DNA from: Beroe ovata
Taxonomy: Eukaryota; Ctenophora; Nuda; Beroida; Beroidae
Direction of reading: 5' to 3'
DNA: 64,000 nt
Assembly: GCA_946803715.1 (NCBI GenBank)
Contig: CAMPET010000054.1
Coordinates: forward strand, 272,813 to 336,812
In this document: positions 1-10,795 of the stretch, piece by piece
How the letters are laid out: the number at the start of each line of letters is the position of its first letter
Position numbering within the stretch: position 1 is the stretch's first letter
Position numbers and translations under genes: made by a program
The notes under the pieces: generated by a model
What the model was told of the DNA's origin: nothing
Database searches by the model: none
Seen by the model: only the letters and a program-made list of their open reading frames with translations

Positions 1-1875
1 GAGTTTCAATGTGAGTCTATAGTCGGGGCAGGGGGTACTGAGGGGGAGGGGGCAGGGGAAAGGGGCAGGGGGGATTGAGGGAAGGGGCAGGAGGATTGAG
101 GGGGGTGGGGAGAGAGACTGAGGGGGGTTTGCTGATCCACAAAGGAAGGGGGAGTTTGGATTGTGCCGTGTGATTCGAGAGATGTTTTGAGATTGTGCTT
201 CAGGAATAAGAATTCAATGTGTTACTGTAAACAGAGGTAGCATTAGATGAAAAGTATCTGTGTAGTGTGTTACATTAGTTATAGTAGAGTGTGATAAGCG
301 ATGAACGGTGTTGGAATAGTGTCTAATATAACTGTAAGTATAGGTAGCTATTGGGGTGGCATGACCATCAGAAAGTCTGGATATAGCTGATACATCGACA
401 ATCGGTTAAAATAAAAGTGAGGGATTTGCAAAAACCTCATAACAGTCTTGGCAATACCAATGTCGACTGACGCAAATTCGCGTAGACGGAGTTATAAAAG
501 CAGTCAGATACCCTCGATACAAGCAGCGTGTGCTATGAAAAACTGATTAAAGCTGGACTAATACCCCTAATACAGTACATAGTTCAATATCCGGTAACTT
601 GTCACTCAATTCAATAAATAGTAGATACTATACAAATTAGATTTAAGGAACAGGACAGTGAACATAATTCGCATATCTAACTATTTACGACATAGGGCCA
701 GAAGAGTGGAAGAAGCGGGCTCATGTCAGCAACGTGTAGACTACAGGGCGTAGTTCACGTGTAAAATACGCGTCTAAACTACAACACCCTTACCTTACCC
801 TATACTAGAATATCTCACCTTATAACACCTCTGCTGATAATTAACAGGACGAGCTGATACTATTTAAATTCTAATGAATTGCAGTGTCAACACTATATGA
901 GATATCAATCATGCTGTTGATGCGTGTATTCAAATTGCTCTGTTTAGCTGTACCACCTGCATAACACAGCTGTGACCAGCTAACCATTCACTCTAATAAT
1001 AACATATCGTCTGCTGATGTTATTGTGAACAGGACGTATAGTGACCAGCCCTGTGACTATACTTGCCCAGAATACGATAGGTTATGACAATGCCCACACA
1101 TACGTGTGTCTCAACAAAGTAATAACTCCAGGTTAATTATAGCGTCTACTCCATATTTATGCAGGCTGTTCACACTCAGTCGGAAATTGCAATGCAATTG
1201 TGCTAGGTATTACGGTTTAGTAGAGTCCTAGCAACCTGTCTAAAGCAACCCTTCTTGAATAGCAATGAATTTGGTCACATAAGGATTACGATTATGTAGC
1301 ATGAGGATATCTACAAAACATGATCCCGCAACAAAACAGTTCTATAGATAGTAACTGAATCATGAAGCTGTAATGAAAATGTTTACTGGTATCTGTTTAC
1401 ACAACAAACCAGAGTGGTGCAAGAGTTGAGGGAAAGCAATGGTTCCATGTAACAGAGTTGAGTGAGGAGAGCAAGAATAGAGTTTATGAAGGAGTACCTG
1501 TCGTATAAAGGAGTGACTGTAAAATGAGTCAGAAGGTAAACTATCTCAATCTGTGTGTAAGTTAGCAGTGGACTTGGTTAGGAAAACCAGGTCTTAACAG
1601 GAGGAACTGCAGGATTTCTGTCAACACTGTACAAATGTAGCGGTAACTGGTACCAACCAACCTACTCCAAGAATCATGCCACGAAATTAGGACAATGGGA
1701 TTAACCAGTCTTTAGCCCTCCAGAATGAGCATTTCTCTGACTCCAGCAAAGAGTCATGAGCAGAGGTCGGGAGGAGCTTGATTGTGAGAGTCAGTAGCCT
1801 ATTTGGGCGACGGATGTTTGCACCGTTTGACTTTTCCCGACACAGATCATTGCGATAGGGCGTGAAACAGGAGAT

Positions 1876-1998
1876 GGGGAACATGGTCGATAGTGTGGGA
1901 ACATGGTCGGTAGTGTGGGAACATGGTCGGTAGTGTGGGAACATAGTCGGTAGTGTGGGAACATGGTCGGTAATGTGGGAATATGGTCAGTATTGAGG
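1876..1998. repeat. 20-bp minisatellite, about six copies
   Basis: Unit GGTAGTGTGGGAACATGGTC is repeated head to tail with a few substitutions, for example ATAGTC and ATATGGTC in the later copies. Two minus-strand open frames cross it, but they only translate the repeat (recurring HYRPCSHT) and should not be taken as genes. Confidence 0.85.
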
Positions 1999-2414
1999 GG
2001 TGCCGATGGTGGAAGAATGTCATCGTATTTGGATTTTCATTCACACATCCAGATTCCATAACAGTGGCGTATATTCATTTATGTTTGTGGCAATGAACAA
2101 CCTGTGAATGTGTCACAATGAATAATGAACAGTGGATGACTGTGATCATTTTCTGTGATCTCATCGTCAGTACCAACTTGGCACCATGTTGTTTACCAAA
2201 CCTCCCCCACAGTGAATATAGGGCTGAAATGATGAGTTAGTCCTGCGATCATGTTTCGCAAAGTGGATCATTCAAGTCGGTCTCACCGGCAACACATGAC
2301 GCAGTACGCCCTACTTTCTCAAATAGTCCTTGCGTTCAAAAAAACTCTTCATACAATCGCTGGCTGAGAATACACGTGCCAGTCAAATTATGGCAAGAAA
2401 AACAGTAGTATGAC

Positions 2415-2575
2415 AAGATACGGCAGCTATGACAATAGAATACGGTAACTATGACACAGGATGAAGCAATTATGACTACAAAAGAACCAAAATACAGTAA
2501 CTATGACAGCGGAATAGGGTAACTATGACAGAATAGGGTAACTATGACAGTAAAATACGGTAACTATGACAACTA
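2415..2575. repeat. Degenerate minisatellite based on GGTAACTATGACA
   Basis: The core GGTAACTATGACAG recurs about seven times with variable spacers (AGAATAG, TAAAATAC and similar). Copies at the right end are closest to each other; the left ones have drifted. Confidence 0.7.
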
Positions 2576-2734
2576 AATGTAGCTGCACGAAGGATGGCCA
2601 GATAGCTGCAGTATTGAACTGTGAGAACGCCCTGTGTTATACAGAGACGGTTAATAATTGTGAAATAGACAGCGAGGTATAGACAACGATACAGTTCAGA
2701 CAGGGAAACTTCCATTGTCTGTGTGTGCGTGCGT

Positions 2735-2735
2735 G

Positions 2736-2770
<35 letters not shown>
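2735..2770. repeat. (GT)n microsatellite
   Basis: A run of GT dinucleotides, preceded by a short GTGCGTGCGTGC transition. Confidence 0.9.
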
Positions 2771-2771
<1 letters not shown>

Positions 2772-3034
2772 ATGTGCGATGCATAATGATGCATGTAACC
2801 ACATACATAACAACACTCGCACACAAGGTAACACATAACGCACCCCTTCATACATGTACGAATTACTCAGTATAGGGTGCGAACTGTGCCACCCTGTACA
2901 CTACCACACTACATCCTATGTCCGTGGTAAATTACCACACTGATGAATAATAAGGTGAATTGTAATTCATGCTATTCACAGACCAGCTGCAGGTAAAGTT
3001 GCATGTGGAGCCGGTAATACCAATTGCTCTTACC

Positions 3035-3350
3035 ATAGTTCTCACTTTTCTCTGACACCACTTTCCTTTGAAACCACTTGCACTCCCTCTGACACCAGGA
3101 AACTCTGACACCACTCTTCTCTGACACTAATTTTCCCTGACACCACTTTCCTCTGAAGCCATTGCTCCCTGACATCACTTTTCTCCATTGCACTCTTCAC
3201 CAGTTCTGTCTGACACCACTTTTCCCTGACACCACCTTTCTCTGACACCAGTTTGCTTTGACAGTTGACACCACTTGCACTTGACACCAGGAAACTCTGA
3301 CACCACCTTTCTTTGACACCACGTTCACTTCTTCTGACACCAGTTCTCAA
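3035..3350. repeat. Imperfect CTGACACCACTTTC minisatellite
   Basis: Units of about 14-24 bp built on CTCTGACACCACTTTC, roughly fifteen copies with insertions such as TTGCACTC. Long minus-strand frames through it only translate the repeat (recurring GVREKWCQ-like residues). Confidence 0.75.
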
Positions 3351-3813
3351 CCGAGACACCTAAACAATTCCAACAACATGGACAACAGGTCATGTACACA
3401 GTGGGAACACAGTAACTTCACATGACAATTAGCACAGACATACCCCGAATAGCGCAGTTCCAGTCTTGTTATATTTTGTGTGTCGGGGTTCGTGCAACTT
3501 GTGCGATAATAGTCGCGTTAATTACTCATCAAATTACACAACAAACTTCCACCGTCGTATCTAATGAGGTAATTGGGGAGTACAATGTACAGCTGGCTCA
3601 CTTGACACTCACTATCACCAGTACTCGTCTCCCTGACATCTCAGGCAACATCTCCCACATACTCGACCACTTGCCACACTACACACAAGACCACGCCCCA
3701 TATTACCCCGCCCAAGGCCCCACCTATATTACCCCGCCCCAAGGCCCCGCCCATATCACCACGCTCTAAGCCACACCCACATTACCACACCCACATTACC
3801 ACGCCCTACTCAG

Positions 3814-5074
3814 ATCCCCGGGAAGACGCTGACGAAACAGTCGGTGTTGAGTAGTTCCGACGACGGTCACCAGCTAGTTATCACCAACACCGAGGGTGAC
3901 AAGGAGACTGTGACAACCATCAACTTCTCAAACGAGGACCTGACACACTTCATATCAGAAGGTACGGGGCAACGTCATTCTTATTCTTTCTTCTTCATGC
4001 TTTTCTTCTTTATTTGTTTTCTCCCCGCTTCATAATTTCCGACATTTTCCCTCAAAAGTCAACACCACGCTCCCTTAGGAGCTAATGTGGTGTTACAGAG
4101 ACTGAGTATTCTACACGGCATGAATAGCCGAATGTCGTTCAGAGTATTTGATCCAGACTTCACAATCACAACCGTCACATACGTGAGTCTCATCAGAGTT
4201 TGCGTCCACATTCTCAAAATCCTTGTCCATAATCATATGCATAATAATTGTCATTATAACTGGTGATTCCAGGCACCTTTGGAAGCTCTCTCAGTGTCGA
4301 TACAGAACATAACACTTGACACAGTTGGAATAGAGAGAAGTGTGGGAAATGATAACGCCACTACGTGGCAAATTTACTTCTTATCAGACGGGTGAGTCAC
4401 GCGGTACCATACTCCATGCTATAACGCGTTGAAACACCCACGTGTAGCAGGGCAACGCGTTATTCAAGTCACGTGTTCAAGTATCGCGATATACGTGCTA
4501 CATCCCTCAGACACATGTACACGAGGAAACAGGAAGGAGCCCCAGTCTATATGAAGATCAAGGAACTGCCAGATAACTTTGTGAAGGATGAAGATGCAGA
4601 CTGGGTATTTCCTGACTTTGGAAAGGGTAAACTTCATTGGGAGGACGATATTGAGATGTTGTCCCATTTTCTGGACAGGAAGGAGGAGTTGAAAGACGAT
4701 CATGTGAATTACATGAAGAGACACCCCGAACTCAAGGCAATACTTGGTGATTTCCTGCAGGTGAGGTGATATGCTGTGGCCGACGCCTCGGGCATCCATT
4801 TCATGTCCATGTTGCAAAACCATGTTACAAGAAATTTTTCTACATGCAATAGCTAAACCAGGTTATGAACGCTTATTTCGCTTTCACACTAGAGACCTAT
4901 CGTTACAAAACATCACCTTCTCTCTCTCTCTCTTAGTTCCTGCTCATGAGGAAGCCTAGTGACGTCATCGAATTCGCAGCGGACTTCTTCTCTTCCTACT
5001 CCTCGACAGCGGAGATGAAACCCTCTTTCGCTCACTCAGAGCACGTCAACAAGTCTGCCATCAAAACAGAGTAA
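3814..5074 (+). CDS. CATIP: CATIP: ciliogenesis-associated TTC17-interacting protein, 3' part
   Basis: Animal protein that binds TTC17 and supports actin-dependent ciliogenesis. Five exons with consistent phases are visible: 3814-3961, 4079-4182, 4273-4391, 4451-4760 and 4937-5074 (stop TAA), giving 272 residues that match the C-terminal two thirds of vertebrate CATIP. Shared blocks include the FISE segment, the YFLSDG segment, HWEDDIEMLSHFLDRKEEL (human form WEEDMELYSKFLDRKEEL) and the end ILGDFLQFLLMRKPSDVIEFAADFF, an RIIa/Dpy-30-like tail. Donors are GTACGG, GTGAGT, GTGAGT and GTGAGG. The exons for the N-terminal third were not found upstream; they may lie beyond long introns or outside the window. 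The acceptor of the first listed exon has a weak pyrimidine tract. Confidence 0.88.
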
Positions 5075-5656
5075 TTTTAATTGGGTTGTTCCACAGTTTT
5101 CATTCTGAAAAAGTGTTCTAATTTAACTGAATATAATTCAAATTGTACATACGTGAAAAATATTTGAATCTAACAGATACTAAGTTCACCAAACCTTTCT
5201 ATTAGTTGTTTTAGTAACGATGATGAATATTACTGAACTTAGAACTCTGCTGGGCTATAAATATAATTTGATTGACAATTAGAGTTACTGTTAGATCGGA
5301 AATTAAGGCGGCTTATCCATTGAAAATGGCACACTAAGTACAACTAAAATAATAGGATTGATTTGGACCAGTCATACTCATATTGATTCAATGTAGTTAA
5401 TTATTGTATGAGTTAATTACTGAAGGCGTGTAATCTGCAATCTGTATCTTTTAGTTTTATGAGAACGTAACTTTTGTTTGGTCTTTTGAGTTCTGCGATA
5501 CTGATTATACGGCGATGTATCATATCTCAATCTTAATCTCATGCCATCCCGATGTATCATTATGGCATATTGATGTATATCTTGTCACTTGTGAAATTGA
5601 AGATCTAAAAATTGATAATTATGCCTATATTTTATAACTATATCTTGTATTCTTGT

Positions 5657-6181
5657 AAGTCGTGAAGCGGCTTCAGGCTTGTTGAAGTTCTAGTCTGAGA
5701 ATAAGTTTGCGCCGCGCGCGCGAGAAACGAAATTCTCGACAGGGTCTATCATCGATCGACAAACCATGCGCGGATTATTTGGTTCGTATCTGTGCACACG
5801 TTGCGCGCCCCTGTTCTACTCAGTGAACTGAAAAGTCGAAGAAAGGAGACGCGCAGCGCGCGCGGAGTATTTGGGTCACGCAGCGTGGGAACATTCGTAT
5901 CACGTGAAAACATGATTTAAATTGATGTAGAACGCGATATTGGGGTTATGATCATTGAGAACAGCAAATTTGTTGGAGTTTTTGAAATGCAAATCGCACT
6001 ACAACATGGGTGTGTAGAAATGTTTTAGTTTAAGATTCTAATTTGATGTTGAGAGCTTATAAACTGCCTCTTTCCTTTACATTATTAAGTCACTAACTAA
6101 TGTGAATAAGTTTCAATATTGTTAGATACGAACATTTTGTTTTACAACTTTGTATTATGTCATAAACTACAATGTTCAACC
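5657..6181. repeat. Allelic copy 1, left of the N at 6182
   Basis: Starts AAGTCGTGAAGCGGCTTCAG and ends CAATGTTCAACC directly before the N. It matches 6293-6811 with scattered substitutions. It carries a 103-bp insertion (5791-5893) missing from the other copy and lacks a short stretch present at about 6620-6690. The pattern is that of two haplotypes placed in series at a contig join. Confidence 0.75.
5783..5901. mobile_element. 103-bp MITE with 8-bp target duplication, with an empty site in the other copy
   Basis: Element 5791-5893 is flanked by TTCGTATC (5783-5790 and 5894-5901). The allelic copy has a single TTCGTATC at 6449-6456 and no element. The ends TGTGCACACGTTGCGCG and, inverted, TGTTCCCACGCTGCGTG form imperfect inverted repeats, about 16 of 21 positions alike. 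The 8-bp duplication fits the hAT class; the family call is inference. The right end (TTTGGGTCACGCAGCG then GGGAACA) recurs at 15018-15041. Confidence 0.7.
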
Positions 6182-6292
6182 NTCGCACGGTCAACATTTC
6201 CTACAGATGCCGCGGGGGCTTGCCAGCCCCCTGATACATGATATAAAGATGATATATCTCATCAGCTGTTATCGTTGCTAAACTGCTGATGC

Positions 6293-6811
6293 AAGTCGTG
6301 AAGCGGCTTCAGGCTTGTTGATGTTCTACTTCTTGTCTGAGAATAAGTTCGCGCCGCGCGCGCGCAAGACAAAATTCTTGGCAGGGGCTATATATCATCG
6401 ATCGACAATAAAAGTCTTAAACCAATAAACCATGCGCGGATTATTTGGTTCGTATCACGTGAAAACATGATTTAAATTGATGTAGAACGCGATATTGGGG
6501 TTATGATCATTGGGAACAGCAAATTTGTTAGAGTTCTTGAAATGCAAATCGCACTGCAACATGGGTGAGTAGAAATGTTATAGTTTAAGATTCTAATTTG
6601 ATGTTGAGAGTTTATAAGGCATTAACATAATAACATATACCAAGACCTGTGTTTCAACTTCATTTGGTTGAGATAAAAGCCAACAGGCTTAAACTGCCTC
6701 TTTCCTTTACATTATAAAGTCACTAACTAATGTGAATAAGTTTCAATATTGTTAGATAGGAAAATTTTGTTTTACAACTTTGTATTATGTCATAAACTAC
6801 AATGTTCAACC
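6293..6811. repeat. Allelic copy 2, right of the N at 6182
   Basis: Counterpart of 5657-6181 without the 103-bp insertion. After its end (TTCAACC) the sequence continues uniquely into the ALG2 promoter, so this copy joins the downstream contig. Confidence 0.75.
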
Positions 6812-6951
6812 ATCTGAACCATGCTGCAATGTAATCATTTTATCTCCAATAATCCATAGTTACGTTAATTACTAAATAACAATATGCTGATTGCTGACAT
6901 GTTTACCTTATCAAGCTATGTACTTGAGCAATATCTTCAGGTTCACAGGTT

Positions 6952-8142
6952 ATGTCTAAAATTATAATACTTCATCCTGATCTTGGAATTGGTGGGGCTG
7001 AGCGTCTCATTGTGGACTTGGCATTAGCCCTGACTTGTAAAGGACATGAAGTAGTCATTTACACAACTCATCATGATGAGGGTCACTGTTTCTCAGAAAC
7101 CAAAGATGGTTCACTCCAGGTTGTCCCATTATTTGATTGGCTACCAAGATCAATATTTGGAAAGTTCTTTGCTCTCTTTGCATTCCTCAGGATGATCATC
7201 TTAGCGATATATGTCAGATTATTTGTCACAGCTGATATATTCATAGCTGATCAGATATCACTTTGCATACCATTTCTTCAATTCATGTCATCAAAAAAGG
7301 TTATATTCTATTGCCATTATCCTGATTTGCTTTTAACAGACCGAAAATCATCATTCAAAAAAGTATACAGGAAACCACTCGACTTTTTAGAATGCTGGAG
7401 CACAAGGTGTGCTGACAAAATATTTGTGAATTCCTTATTTACACAAGGAGTAGTGAAACAGACATTCGGCTTGCAAAGGAACTGTGAAGTTCTTTACCCT
7501 TCAATAAACGCAGCTGTGTTTGATAAAGAACTCGAAGAGACTGTTTGCAACGAAAGTTTTTGTTGCAATGCTAGCTATATTTTTCTTTCATTGAATCGAT
7601 ATGAAAGAAAGAAAAACATTAATTTGGCAATTCATGCTATGGCATATCTGAAGCATAACTGTGCTAGTTTTGAAAAGTGTCACTTGATCATTGCTGGTGG
7701 CTATGATGAGAGGGTCTTGGAAAATGTAGAACATCTCAAAGAGCTCAAGGAGTTGTCAAAACAGCTGGGGGTTCATGAGAATGTCTCATTTCTGACATCT
7801 ATTTCAAATAAAACTAAAATTTCCCTATTTCAAAGCTGTACTGCTCTTCTGTATACCCCATCAAATGAACATTTCGGTATTGTCCCTGTTGAAAGTATGT
7901 ATTGTAAACTGCCAGTCATAGCAGTGAATAGTGGTGGTCCATTAGAGAGTGTTGATGATTCAGTGACCGGCTTTTTATCTGAACCAAACCCTGTTGAGTT
8001 TGGGAATGCAATGCTGAGATTTATCGAAGACCCATTACTCAAGAAAACCATGGGCGAAAGTGGAAATAAAAGAGTGAGCGAGATGTTTTCTTTTGACAAA
8101 TTTTCCAGTGATCTTGATCAAGCTATAAAAAGTTTAGTGTGA
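6952..8142 (+). CDS. ALG2: ALG2: alpha-1,3/1,6-mannosyltransferase, intronless
   Basis: Adds the second and third mannose to the dolichol-linked N-glycan precursor on the cytosolic face of the ER. It is a GT4-family enzyme with a GT-B fold. The 396-residue frame begins MSKIIILHPDLGIGGAERLI, the glycine-rich N-terminal donor loop typical of ALG2. A hydrophobic stretch lies at about residues 73-93. The EX7E catalytic motif EHFGIVPVE is at about residues 305-313, followed by YCKLPVIAVNSGGPLES. Length is close to human ALG2 (416). The CDS has no intron. The sequence before the start contains two acceptor-like AGs (CTTCAG and TTCACAG three bases before the ATG), so a 5'UTR intron or trans-splice site is possible. 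CD2BP2 follows after 290 bp on the same strand. Confidence 0.95.
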   Translation: MSKIIILHPDLGIGGAERLIVDLALALTCKGHEVVIYTTHHDEGHCFSETKDGSLQVVPLFDWLPRSIFGKFFALFAFLRMIILAIYVRLFVTADIFIADQISLCIPFLQFMSSKKVIFYCHYPDLLLTDRKSSFKKVYRKPLDFLECWSTRCADKIFVNSLFTQGVVKQTFGLQRNCEVLYPSINAAVFDKELEETVCNESFCCNASYIFLSLNRYERKKNINLAIHAMAYLKHNCASFEKCHLIIAGGYDERVLENVEHLKELKELSKQLGVHENVSFLTSISNKTKISLFQSCTALLYTPSNEHFGIVPVESMYCKLPVIAVNSGGPLESVDDSVTGFLSEPNPVEFGNAMLRFIEDPLLKKTMGESGNKRVSEMFSFDKFSSDLDQAIKSLV

Positions 8143-8232
8143 GAATTAACTTGATAAGCATTTGATTTGATTGAGGATAACCCAATTTCCACTCATCTGA
8201 GCTTTCAATTCGGGTTGAGGTATCCATTGCAA

Positions 8233-8350
8233 AGAGAGATAGTTAGTTAATTCTCTTTTGACTCTGTTTTACAAATGAAAATGCGTCTTTTAATTGCAAT
8301 CAATTTCGTCGTCAGGCTCAAATTTGATTGTAATAAGTAGTGTTGATAAG
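8233..8350. repeat. Fragment of the foldback element seen at 52.5 kb
   Basis: GAGAGATAGTTAGTTAATTC through GTAGTGTTGATAAGT matches the left half of the inverted-repeat element at 52537-52733. The match includes the CTCTTTTGACTCTG and CAGGCTCAAATTTGATTG blocks. Only half of the foldback is present, in the ALG2-CD2BP2 spacer. Confidence 0.75.
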
Positions 8351-8432
8351 TATCCATAGCACTTTCTCTATTTTCGTTCAGCTCATTATCCTCTCATAAA
8401 CACTATTATCTATATGGTGCTTAGCAGCTAGT

Positions 8433-10296
8433 ATGGTGGTGAAACCCAAATCAGAAAAAGGTGGTTCTGTCACATTTAACGAGAATGTTGTGGTTAACAC
8501 ACCAGCTCCTTTAGATGGTGCTGCTGCTTCGAGTGCGAGTAAGTATAGGTAATATCGGGGCTATAATCTACCCCATTTAATTGATCACTTCTTCGCCAGT
8601 TCATATCTTTATGAGACTGATGCTCTGCTCGGACTATTCAATTATTATTCTCTGATGTAGGAGAAGGTGTGGAAGATGAAGAATTTGCAGATAAGAAGAA
8701 CTACTCTCTGGACTCAGATGAGGAGGATGATAGAGGGGGCAGGGATAGGAGGTTGGATATTCAGGATATCGAGGGTCAGGAGGAAACAACTGTTGTAAGT
8801 GCTTATCAAGCTATAATGTACTTCTTATTAAACTGAGAGCGATATGTGATGGATCTATCGTATGATCATTGGTGCGGTGTGCCTCTGCTTCATTGTCTTT
8901 TTTCAGAGGGAAGAGGGAGGCCAGAGGATAACACCGTTCAATTTGGAAGAGGAAAACGACGAAGGACACTTTGATGAAAGCGGCACTTTCATATTCGACA
9001 AGAAATCTGAAGAGATAAGAGATGGTTGGCTCGATTCTATCGACATGCAGAAGGTTTTCAGTTCGTTCCTTTCAATTCATATCTATAGTATCTACTATCT
9101 ACACCCATATTTTGTACTTTAATTTGATGCCATGGAAATTCAAGCAAAAAAGGCGATTCAGTATCTTTTCTCCACTCAGTATTTCAGTTGCCAGAGAACA
9201 TCCCACTAAAAGACTTTTCCAAAGAATCCACGCCCGATCCACTATCCAAACTGTCCACCTCAGAGATACTGCAGCAAATTCTCGCCATTCTAAAACCCAC
9301 TGAAACCGTCACCAAGGTACACTAGTCATGTAAGCCGCGAAATGTCTGTGAGCTTATATTCACAACAGTGAATATTTGAACAATTTTCAGCAATAGGGGT
9401 ATTTATGTGAAGGTTTACCGTGATTTTTCGACCTTAGGCCCTCAGAAGGCTCGGTGGTAGTCAGCTTTCTGCAAGTCAGAGATTAAAGTTGAAAAAGAAA
9501 GGCCAGCTACCCGCCGACTGCCAAGCCGTGAGTTTTAGCCACTCATTAATTGGGATATTGTACAGTGTCATGATTTAGGGGCAGTACAACCTTCCATCGC
9601 ATGGAAATGTAATAGGGTGCAAATATTGTTTCGTATACGAAATTTGAAATCAATACGTTAACAACCATTTGTAGGACAAGGAACAATTGGAGAAATTGAC
9701 CAGCTTGTGTGATTGGCTGATGAACCAAGGCAAGGAAGACATCTACCAAGACACTTACGAGAAACTATCACACGAAGTTAAGGAAGCATCTGGTACAGAA
9801 TGTATAGTTTTCCCTGAATTTTGGTTCGTAGAAGTTATGACTTTTAGCAAATTACTCCGATAACCAGAGTTTTGTATCCTGAACAATGCCATACAGTTGA
9901 CACTGAAAACATTCACAGAGGACATATTCGCTGACGCAGATGAATCAGAAAGTAGCAGTGGTAGCAGGAAGAGAATGAAGCTGGAAACAGCAGCAGCTGC
10001 TATACCAGCCACAAGCGGAGTTATGTGGTACTACAGATCTGATGGCGTGCTGGAGGGTCCATTCTCCTCAACACACATGTTCCAAATGCAAAGTGACAGG
10101 TATTGGAGTGTAAAGTTGAGACCAAATTCCCAGCGTCGAGAGCAGATCCTCTATTCACAATGTGAATATCTAACTAACTCAGGTTATAATGTTCCATTAC
10201 AGTGCAATCAAGCCAGGAACTGAAGTGTGCAAAGCCAGTAATAAGGAGCTATTCTACGATGCAAAGAGAATTAACTTTGACGATTACATTGATTGA
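8433..10296 (+). CDS. CD2BP2: CD2BP2: GYF-domain U5 snRNP protein (U5-52K)
   Basis: The U5 snRNP assembly factor that binds proline-rich ligands through a C-terminal GYF domain. Eight exons join in phase: 8433-8538, 8661-8794, 8907-9053, 9188-9316, 9438-9527, 9675-9792, 9919-10099 and 10203-10296, giving 332 residues (human 341). Family blocks seen are NYSLDSDEED near residues 47-56, RITPFNLEEENDEGHFDESG, IRDGWLDSID, ALRRLGG and EDIYQDTYEKL. The GYF domain starts MWYYRSDGVLEGPFSSTHMFQMQ and the protein ends with an AKRINFDDYID tail. The third donor is AAG|GTTTTC, unusual at +3. The exon 7 start was chosen because only the AG at 9918 keeps the phase; its pyrimidine tract is poor. An acceptor-like CTTAG lies eight bases before the ATG. 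Confidence 0.92.
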
Positions 10297-10795
10297 GGTA
10301 CTGATTCAATTTCACTTATTTTACTTTCACCACAGATTGAAAAATGATCAAAGCGATAATATTTATAGTGAAGCAGCCTTTTCGCTGAGGCATTATCTAC
10401 TTAACTGTTAGCAGTTATTTGAATATTGTTAAGATTCACCTTTCTATGCTGATATTTGTATTTCATCTATTGCATTATTTCAATTTCTTAACGAATGAAT
10501 ACTGCACCTGTGAATGCAATTTGACGTCCTATTCTATTCAATACTATCTGACCAATATCGATGTTTCATGTTGCAAAAGGACTCGACAGAGCGAAATGAG
10601 ATAGGGACGCACATTGTGTGCCTGTGTAGAAATTGCCACTCATATTCTGTACGGCGCGAAAACATTTTGATGATTGTATCCGCGCATCAATTGCGCGCGT
10701 TATATGCGCGTTCATTATTTTGCCAGCACTGCAGCAAAATTGCTCAATCAAAATCCTCCTGAGAGGAAAAACTAACTCTGCATCATTTATTTAGG

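Larger units (their letters stand above)
1..3813. other. Non-coding, repeat-bearing 5' flank of the window
   Basis: I find no exon here that I can support, although the missing 5' exons of the CATIP gene should lie on this side. The first 130 bases are runs of G separated by single A, C or T bases, a possible G-quadruplex region. Three minisatellite blocks and one (GT)n tract are listed separately. The final 170 bases before the first CATIP exon are low-complexity sequence built on a CCACACCCACATTACCA-like motif. Open frames across this region follow the tandem repeats and have no protein-like composition. Confidence 0.6.
5075..6951. other. Intergenic: AT-rich DNA plus a duplicated allelic segment
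   Basis: 5075-5656 shows nothing I recognise. 5657-6181 and 6293-6811 are two versions of the same sequence, one before and one after the single N at 6182, and are described separately. The remaining bases up to ALG2 are AT-rich, and an AG acceptor-like site (ATATCTTCAG) lies shortly before the ALG2 start. Confidence 0.6.

Noticed and set aside
3042-3359. 105-codon minus-strand frame with recurring GVREKWCQ-like units
   Set aside because: It is the translation of an imperfect minisatellite; neighbouring frames do the same, and there are no splice partners or start context.
3422-3769. 115-codon plus-strand frame just before the CATIP exons
   Set aside because: I tested it as the missing CATIP N-terminus. 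It has no matching residues and its 3' part is low-complexity ACCACACCC sequence.
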